Shown here piece after piece: positions 58,636 to 64,000 of a DNA stretch of 64,000 nucleotides. Source of the DNA: JAEUOS01 sp965279115 (GTDB taxonomy: Bacteria > Pseudomonadota > Gammaproteobacteria > Burkholderiales > JAEUOS01); NCBI GenBank assembly GCA_965279115.1, contig OZ257137.1, positions 6,324,001 through 6,388,000 on the forward strand, in the 5' to 3' direction. A program made the translations under genes and the position numbers. The number at the start of each line of letters is the position of its first letter. The stretch's first letter is position 1. The notes beneath the pieces are model-generated. The model saw only the letters and a program-made list of their open reading frames with translations, did not search any database and was not told the origin of the DNA.

Positions 58636-60828
58636 TCAGGCGACTTCACTGGCTGAACCATTAGACCGCAACACGACAAGCGCGTCCGCGACCGTGGCCC
58701 CGCGGCCATCGGCGTGGACGATCAGCGGATTGATGTCGACCTCGGCGATCCATTCGCGCAATTCCAGCATCATGGTCGACAAGGCCGCAAGCACACCGGC
58801 CACGGCTGCGCGGTCCACCGCCGCCTGACCGCGCACGCCGTCAAGAAGCGCGCTTCCCTTGAGTTCATCAAGCATGATGAGTGCCTGGCCCGGGCTTACC
58901 GGCGCGACGCGCAAAGCCGTGTCGCGCAGCACCTCCACCAGCACCCCGCCCAGACCCGCCAGAAGCACCGGCCCGAACTCGACGTCCTGATAAGCGCCCA
59001 CGATCATCTCCAGGCCTGCCGCAGCCATCGGCGCGACGAGCACGCCATCGAGCCTGGCACCGGGCCGATACGCGGCAGCACTTGCCATGACCGCCGCGTA
59101 GGCCTCTTTCACCTGCGCCGCGTTCGCCAGACCCAACCGCAGGCCGCCAGCCTCGGTCTTGTGCGCAATGTCGGGCGAATGAATCTTGAGCGCGACCGGG
59201 TAACCGATCCGATTCGCCGCCGCCACGGCCGCATCGGCCGAAACAGCGACTTCCTCACGCGGGATGTCCACTCCATACAAGGCAAGCAGCTGCTTGCTCG
59301 GATACTCGGCCAAGACGGCACCGGCGGTTTCAAGCAGCCGGCGCGCCGCCGCGACGCGCGCATGATCGACCTGTGGCTGTCCAGGGACCACGCGGCCGTG
59401 CCCCCGGCTGTGCTGATGCTTGCGGTACATGCCCAGCGCACGCAAGGCGCGCAAGGCATCCGCCGCGGTGTCATACACGGTGACACCCTCGCCCGCCAGA
59501 CGCACCACGGCGCGTTCCATTTCGTGGTGGTCGCCGGCCCACATGGGCACGAACACCTTGCCGGCCGCCCGCACGGCGGCCGCACTGTCGTCGACCACGC
59601 GCTCCGCATATGGCAGGCCGGAGAGCGCCAGCAGCACCACGTCGACACCCGGATCCCGCGCCAGCAAGCCTGCGAGTTCGCCAACGGCACCAAAGCCGCC
59701 TGACCAGGTGGACATCGCGGCATCCAGCGGATTGAGCGAGCCGCTTACGCCCGGCACCGCAAGGAGCGCTTCACGGGTCGCCGGTGACAGGTCCGCCATC
59801 GGTATGCCGAACCTGGCCGCGCCGTCCGCCAACAGCCCGCCCATGGCGCCCGACATGCTGATCACCGCCATGCGCGCCCCCGCACCGGGCGTCACGACGC
59901 CGCAATGATTCGCCAGAAGCGCCGCGCCAAGAAACAATTCCTCCGGGTCCTCGCAACGAATCACGCCGTCCTGGCGGAATACGGCATCGTAGACGGCATC
60001 GTCACCCGCCAGCGAGCCGGTATGCGCCAGCGCCGCCTGGCGGCCGATTTCCGAAGAGCCGGTCTTGAGCACCAGGCAGGGCTTGCCCAATTCGGCCGCC
60101 CGGCGCATCGCCGCGCGAAACCGGTCTGCATGACCGAGGCCCTCGGCAAACAGGGCGATCACCCGGGTGTTCACGTCTTCCACCAGATGCTCGACACATT
60201 CGACGTTGCCGATGTCGGCCTGGTTGCCGGTGGTGATGATGTAGCTGAAGCCGATGCCGCGCTCCTGCGCGCGGTCCACCACCGAGGCGGCCAGCGCCCC
60301 GCTCTGGGTCACGAAACCGATCCGGCCATGCAGCATCGGGCGGGTCAGGAGGCTGGCCGAGCCGAACAGGTTGACGCATGCATGGCTGTTGTAGAAACCA
60401 AAGCAGTTGGGCCCCAGCAAGCGGATACCGAGCGACCGCGCCAGCACCAGGATGGCCAGTTCATCGGCACGGCCCTCGGGCCCGGCTTCGGCGAAACCGC
60501 TGCTGATCACGACGGCGGCCTTGACACCCTTGGCGCCGCATTCCCTGACCATCTCCGCGATGCGCGCTTTGGGAACCGCCAGCAACGCGGCGTCCACGTC
60601 GCCCGGAATCGCCGTCACGTTCGGGTAACAGGTCAGGCCACCGACGCTTTCGTAGCGCGGATTGACCGGATGGATCGCGCCCTGATAACCATGGCGTCGC
60701 AGGTTTTCCAGAAAGCGTCGTGCCATGCTGTCGCGTGCCGTCGGATCGAATTCGCCACCCTTCACACCGACCAATGCGATGCTGCGTGGCTGCAGCAGTC
60801 GTTCGAGGGACCCGCTCTCCCGCGACAT
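58636..60828 (-). CDS. ADP-forming acyl-CoA synthetase (fused alpha/beta)
   Basis: This 730-residue protein combines a CoA-binding domain (PRSIALVGVKGGEFDPTARD, PVNPRYESVGGLTCYPNVTA), a flavodoxin-like succinyl-CoA-ligase domain (FVTQSGALAASVVDRAQERG) with the phospho-histidine in ALAHTGSLAGDDAVYD, and a C-terminal ATP-grasp domain (about 500-725; VALKIHSPDIAHKTEAGGLR, IAEVDINPLIV). It makes an acyl-CoA, ADP and Pi, or runs in reverse for ATP. It follows a PaaK-type AMP-forming ligase with a 49-bp gap, so two CoA-activation systems are in one operon. Confidence 0.9.
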   Translation of the reverse strand: MSRESGSLERLLQPRSIALVGVKGGEFDPTARDSMARRFLENLRRHGYQGAIHPVNPRYESVGGLTCYPNVTAIPGDVDAALLAVPKARIAEMVRECGAKGVKAAVVISSGFAEAGPEGRADELAILVLARSLGIRLLGPNCFGFYNSHACVNLFGSASLLTRPMLHGRIGFVTQSGALAASVVDRAQERGIGFSYIITTGNQADIGNVECVEHLVEDVNTRVIALFAEGLGHADRFRAAMRRAAELGKPCLVLKTGSSEIGRQAALAHTGSLAGDDAVYDAVFRQDGVIRCEDPEELFLGAALLANHCGVVTPGAGARMAVISMSGAMGGLLADGAARFGIPMADLSPATREALLAVPGVSGSLNPLDAAMSTWSGGFGAVGELAGLLARDPGVDVVLLALSGLPYAERVVDDSAAAVRAAGKVFVPMWAGDHHEMERAVVRLAGEGVTVYDTAADALRALRALGMYRKHQHSRGHGRVVPGQPQVDHARVAAARRLLETAGAVLAEYPSKQLLALYGVDIPREEVAVSADAAVAAANRIGYPVALKIHSPDIAHKTEAGGLRLGLANAAQVKEAYAAVMASAAAYRPGARLDGVLVAPMAAAGLEMIVGAYQDVEFGPVLLAGLGGVLVEVLRDTALRVAPVSPGQALIMLDELKGSALLDGVRGQAAVDRAAVAGVLAALSTMMLELREWIAEVDINPLIVHADGRGATVADALVVLRSNGSASEVA

Positions 60829-60877
60829 CGAATTGCCGGCGTCCGGATCCCGGACGGCGGTGGGCGACGACGGGCCG

Positions 60878-62218
60878 CTATCGCTTGTCGACAAAGCGCA
60901 CCGCCTTGGTCTGGCTGCCGGCATCGTAGATGTCGCGCGCCGCGGAAAACTCGACACGCGGACGCACCCGTACCGCCGCATGCGCGCGCTCGGCAAGTGC
61001 ACTCGCCAGGGCATCCCGATCCGGCGAGGTGGTGGCCACCCGCAGGACCATCTCGTCCATCGAAAACGGGTCAGTCGCGTCACTGCGCGCCACCACCACC
61101 TGCAACTCCTCGACCCCGGGCTGGCCCTGCAAGGCCTCCAGCAGCACCGTCGGGTTGATCAGCATGCCCTTGACCTTGACCAGATCCTTGCTGCGGACCA
61201 CCGGGCCGACCACCCGGTCGCCATTACGACCGCAGGACGGGCATACGGAGCGATCGATCGAGACGATGTCCCCAACCAGGAAGCGGATCAGGACCGTGCC
61301 GCGACGGTCGAGGTGGGTGAGTGCGAGCGCGCCGCGTTCGCCGTCCGGCAAGCGGCGTCCGGTCTCCGGATCGACGACTTCGTGGTACTGGATTTCCGGC
61401 GCCGGGTTGTGCCACGGCCCTTCTTCGCGGCACTGTGCGAACGCCCCCAGTTCGGTCGAGCCGTAGCGGTCGAACACCGTGGTGCCGCGCGCATTGAGCG
61501 CGCGCAGGCAGCGGCGCAGTTCCTCGCGCATGGCCGGCGTGGTCGCCTCGCCGGTGATGGCGCACATGCGCACGCTGGAAAAGTCGGCCTGGAACTCGAT
61601 CGCGCGCAACAGCACGCGGCGCAGGAAGCTCGGCACTCCCCACAGGATGGTGGTGCGGTGGCGCTCGATGCGCCTGACCGCCTGATCGAGCGTGCGGTGC
61701 ACATCGAAGTGCCCATGTGGCGCGCCCGGCAGGGCGGCGAAAATGGCGGCACCCGCCGCGTAGGCATTGGTGGCAGACCTGACGAAGGCACCCATCGGCG
61801 CCGGCGTGAGCGGGAACAGGTTGGCGATGACGTCCTCCTCGCCGATGCCGGAGATCTCCGCCACCCGTCCGGACTGGAAAAGGTAGGCGTGATAGTCATG
61901 CGTGGTGTTGTAGACCGGGGTCGGCTCGGCCGTGCTGCCGGTGGTGTAGATCACCTCCCACAGCACCCGCTCGTGCAATGGCAGGTCGGAAAGCTGCAGG
62001 CGAAAGCTCTCGGGATCGGCCATCATGGCTTGCTTGGGTGTCAGCGGCAGGCGCTCCAGGTCGGCCACGCTGCGGATGGATGCGACGTCAATCCCCGCTT
62101 CCTGCCATACCCGACGGTAGTAGGGATGCCCGCGTGCGCACAACGACAGCATCCCGCGCAGGCGCTCGCCTTGCAACGCTTCGATCGCCTCGATCGGCTG
62201 GCGCAGCAGGTCGGTCAT
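60878..62218 (-). CDS. PaaK-like phenylacetate-CoA ligase family protein
   Basis: This 446-residue adenylate-forming CoA ligase of the PaaK group has the motif YTTGSTAEPTPVYNT, then DRYGSTELGAFAQCREEGP (A5-like) and VVRSKDLVKVKGMLINPTVL near the C-terminal Lys region. CPSCGRNGDR suggests a metal-binding knuckle, as in some PaaK relatives. Known substrates are phenylacetate and aryl acids; the actual one is unknown. Its ATG overlaps the MaoC stop (ATGA). Confidence 0.9.
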   Translation of the reverse strand: MTDLLRQPIEAIEALQGERLRGMLSLCARGHPYYRRVWQEAGIDVASIRSVADLERLPLTPKQAMMADPESFRLQLSDLPLHERVLWEVIYTTGSTAEPTPVYNTTHDYHAYLFQSGRVAEISGIGEEDVIANLFPLTPAPMGAFVRSATNAYAAGAAIFAALPGAPHGHFDVHRTLDQAVRRIERHRTTILWGVPSFLRRVLLRAIEFQADFSSVRMCAITGEATTPAMREELRRCLRALNARGTTVFDRYGSTELGAFAQCREEGPWHNPAPEIQYHEVVDPETGRRLPDGERGALALTHLDRRGTVLIRFLVGDIVSIDRSVCPSCGRNGDRVVGPVVRSKDLVKVKGMLINPTVLLEALQGQPGVEELQVVVARSDATDPFSMDEMVLRVATTSPDRDALASALAERAHAAVRVRPRVEFSAARDIYDAGSQTKAVRFVDKR

Positions 62219-62676
62219 TGCGCGGCCGGGCGGCGCTTGATGAGCGTGATCTTGTCGTTCTGGAAAACCAGTTCGTCGCGCTGGTTGTAGACATGGTCAC
62301 GGAAGGTGACAATGCCGCGCCCTTCGGCGGAAGTGAGCTTCTTGTCCACCACCTCGACCTCGGTGCGGATGGTGTCGCCGGGCCGCACCGGCGCCAGGAA
62401 CCGCGCGCGTTCGATCGCCAGCAGGCCAAGCACCGATCGTGCGAACAGGTGCCCCGTCATCGCGGTAGTGAACGACATGATGAGGTGGCTGGGGCAGATG
62501 CGCCCGCCGTATGGAGTGGCCCTGGCGTAGTCCTCGTCGAGAAACAGCGGTACTTCGTAGCCGACCAGCTTGCAAAAAGCCAGGTGGTCCTCCAGCGTGA
62601 TCAGGCGCGAAAGGGTCGGGTAGCGCGTTCCGACCTCGAAGTCTTCCCAGTAATGGGTATACAGGCCTTCTTTCAC
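62215..62676 (-). CDS. MaoC-like dehydratase/hydratase
   Basis: The start is taken as GTG 62676 after GGAGTGG, giving 153 residues beginning VKEGLYTHYWEDFEVGTRYP. The hotdog hydratase motif lies in LDEDYARATPYGGRICPSHL (Asp/His site; compare D-x(4)-H) and is followed by IERARFLAPVRPGDTIRTEV. MaoC proteins hydrate enoyl-CoA or dehydrate 3-hydroxyacyl-CoA. It is the first gene of the six-gene operon and overlaps the ligase start. Confidence 0.87.
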   Translation of the reverse strand: MKEGLYTHYWEDFEVGTRYPTLSRLITLEDHLAFCKLVGYEVPLFLDEDYARATPYGGRICPSHLIMSFTTAMTGHLFARSVLGLLAIERARFLAPVRPGDTIRTEVEVVDKKLTSAEGRGIVTFRDHVYNQRDELVFQNDKITLIKRRPAAQ

Positions 62677-62891
62677 GCTGCCACTCCATCGCGGCACGCG
62701 GTTTCGGCGGGCGCGGCAGCGCCGGTCGCGGACATCCCCGTCCCGGGGACAACACTTGCTTGAAACATTGGGCACGCCGAAATTGACTTCACCTGCAAAA
62801 TCATACATGCTGCCTTGCACAAGGGCAAACGTCCGCGCCGGACAATGCCTTCGCCCCACCCCGTTTTTTCGACTCCTGAGAAGCCTTCGCC

Positions 62892-63902
62892 ATGCCCAGA
62901 CAGAAAGCCTCCGCCCATCGCGGCCGCCAATCCCGCCTTTGCCGTTCCGCAATGAACGCGCTGCTGATGCTGGGCGCCCTGCTGCCCTGCGCCGCGATCG
63001 CGCAGAAATACCCGGACCGCCCGGTACGCGTGGTCAACACTTTCCCCGCAGGCGGCTCCGGCGACGCGGTGCTGCGCATCGTCCTGGACAAGGTGAGCGC
63101 GGCGCTTGGCCAGCCGTTCGTGGTCGACACCCGCACCGGTGCCGCCGGCGCGATCGGCACCAGCAACATCGCCACCTCGCCGCCGGACGGCTATTCGCTG
63201 CTGCTCGGTACGGCGAGCACTTTCGGCACCAACTCGGCAACGCAGAAGAACCTGCCGTACGACCCGGTACGCGATTTCACGCCCGTCATCATGATGGCCA
63301 CCACGCCCTTCCTGCTGTTGACCCACCCTTCGGTGCCGGCCAACAACCTGCAGGAATTCCTGGCCTACGCGAAGGCCAATCCCGGCAAGCTCAACTACGG
63401 CTCCTTCGGCCTGGGGAGCTCCAACCAGCTGACTTACGAGCTGCTGCGCCAGGCCACCGGGCTGGACATGGTGCATGTGCCGTACAAGGGTGGCGCGCCC
63501 CTGATCACCGCCCTGATGGCGGGTGAGGTCCAGTCCTCGATGGACGTGTACGCGACGGCCATCCAGAACGTGCGCGCCGGGCGCTTCAAGCTGTTGGCGG
63601 TAGCCTCGGCGAAGCGCTTTTCCCTGCTGCCGGATACGCCGACCCTGGTCGAACAGGGGTATGCGGTGGAAGGCGGAACATTTTTCGCCCTGCTGGGCCC
63701 GGCCAAAACGCCTGCCAACGTGGTGGAGACCTTGAACCGGGAAGTCAACCGGGCACTGCAACTGCCGGACGTCCGTGAACGGCTCGCCGCGCTTGGAACC
63801 GAGCCGGTCGGCGGCTCACCCGAGGTCCTGGCCGGCACGATCACGAAGGAACTGCAAAAGTGGTCGCAACTGGTCAAGGTGCGCAATCTCAAGTTCGATT
63901 GA
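62892..63902 (+). CDS. Bug-type tripartite tricarboxylate transporter binding protein (7)
   Basis: This 336-residue exported protein has a signal region (LCRSAMNALLMLGALLPCAA, IAQ), followed by PVRVVNTFPAGGSGDAVLRI, DTRTGAAGAIGTSNIATSPP and DGYSLLLGTA, and MVHVPYKGGAPLITALMAGE. It is divergent from the MaoC-headed operon across 215 bp, which should hold both promoters. Confidence 0.92.
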   Translation: MPRQKASAHRGRQSRLCRSAMNALLMLGALLPCAAIAQKYPDRPVRVVNTFPAGGSGDAVLRIVLDKVSAALGQPFVVDTRTGAAGAIGTSNIATSPPDGYSLLLGTASTFGTNSATQKNLPYDPVRDFTPVIMMATTPFLLLTHPSVPANNLQEFLAYAKANPGKLNYGSFGLGSSNQLTYELLRQATGLDMVHVPYKGGAPLITALMAGEVQSSMDVYATAIQNVRAGRFKLLAVASAKRFSLLPDTPTLVEQGYAVEGGTFFALLGPAKTPANVVETLNREVNRALQLPDVRERLAALGTEPVGGSPEVLAGTITKELQKWSQLVKVRNLKFD

Positions 63903-63929
63903 AGCGCAAGGCCTGCCGGCGTTGCGGTC

Positions 63930-64000
63930 TTAACGAGCGATAAACGCCGCCATCAGCCTTGCGATCGCCACGCCCTCATGCGCGTGGCGGATACTTTCGA
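63930..64000 (-). CDS. 3' fragment of a minus-strand gene
   Basis: One minus-strand frame enters the window at 64000 and ends in TAA at 63930-63932, reading ESIRHAHEGVAIARLMAAFI then AR. The composition is protein-like, but 23 codons are too few for a family call. It would converge on the Bug gene. Confidence 0.4.
   Translation of the reverse strand, partial: ESIRHAHEGVAIARLMAAFIAR

Noticed and set aside
60725..62290. A 521-codon plus-strand frame opposite the PaaK-like gene
   Set aside because: It lies antisense to a well-supported ligase, with no family features.

Overview
The window reads as high-GC Burkholderiales (betaproteobacterial) DNA. This rests on the overall base composition, the dense +/- gene packing with many ATGA start/stop overlaps, a PHA depolymerase, the bamD-rluD-pgeF neighbourhood, and seven Bug-type (tripartite tricarboxylate family) periplasmic binding proteins, a family hugely expanded in Bordetella/Cupriavidus/Variovorax-like genomes. 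I cannot assign a genus. No transposase, CRISPR array or rRNA gene was seen.

Region 1 (1-17295) looks like one end of an integrative/conjugative element whose remainder lies to the left of the window. It carries a copper/silver detoxification cargo on the minus strand: a copper chaperone, a Met-rich periplasmic protein, a CopA-type P1B ATPase, a small Met-rich membrane protein, a secreted Cys/Met-rich protein, and a CusCBA RND efflux system whose CusB has both a heavy-metal-binding N-terminus and a CusF-like C-terminus. Next comes an ICE core module (SSB, PFL_4669/TIGR03761 protein, repeat-containing replication-type proteins, DUF2857, ParB, ParA). A sigma-70 family factor with a hairpin over its ribosome-binding region follows. 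The element ends in a large serine recombinase whose reading frame runs into the 3' half of a tRNA-Glu gene, the presumed attachment site.

Region 2 (17296-34052) is ordinary chromosome: tRNA-Ala, gltX, tRNA-Val; a periplasmic binding protein with two tandem FAD oxidoreductases; a CBS protein; PHA depolymerase; a glutathione transferase; a cupin; pgeF-rluD divergent from bamD; denD; a DinG-type helicase; a Bug protein and an enoyl-CoA hydratase.

Region 3 (34282-64000) is a string of small catabolic operons, several paired with a Bug protein: leuC/leuD-like isomerase plus BKACE; a split AtuA system plus Ldh-type dehydrogenase; an Old Yellow Enzyme and TauD dioxygenase; an AMP-ligase/thioesterase/dehydrogenase set; a thiol dioxygenase divergent from an Lrp regulator; E. 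coli-type YcaO; and a six-gene operon (MaoC, PaaK-like ligase, ADP-forming acyl-CoA synthetase, Bug, creatininase-like, Bug) that ends in a clear terminator. The substrates of these operons cannot be read from sequence. The two most unusual items are the sigma factor/small protein/serine recombinase end of the ICE and the 55886-62676 operon.
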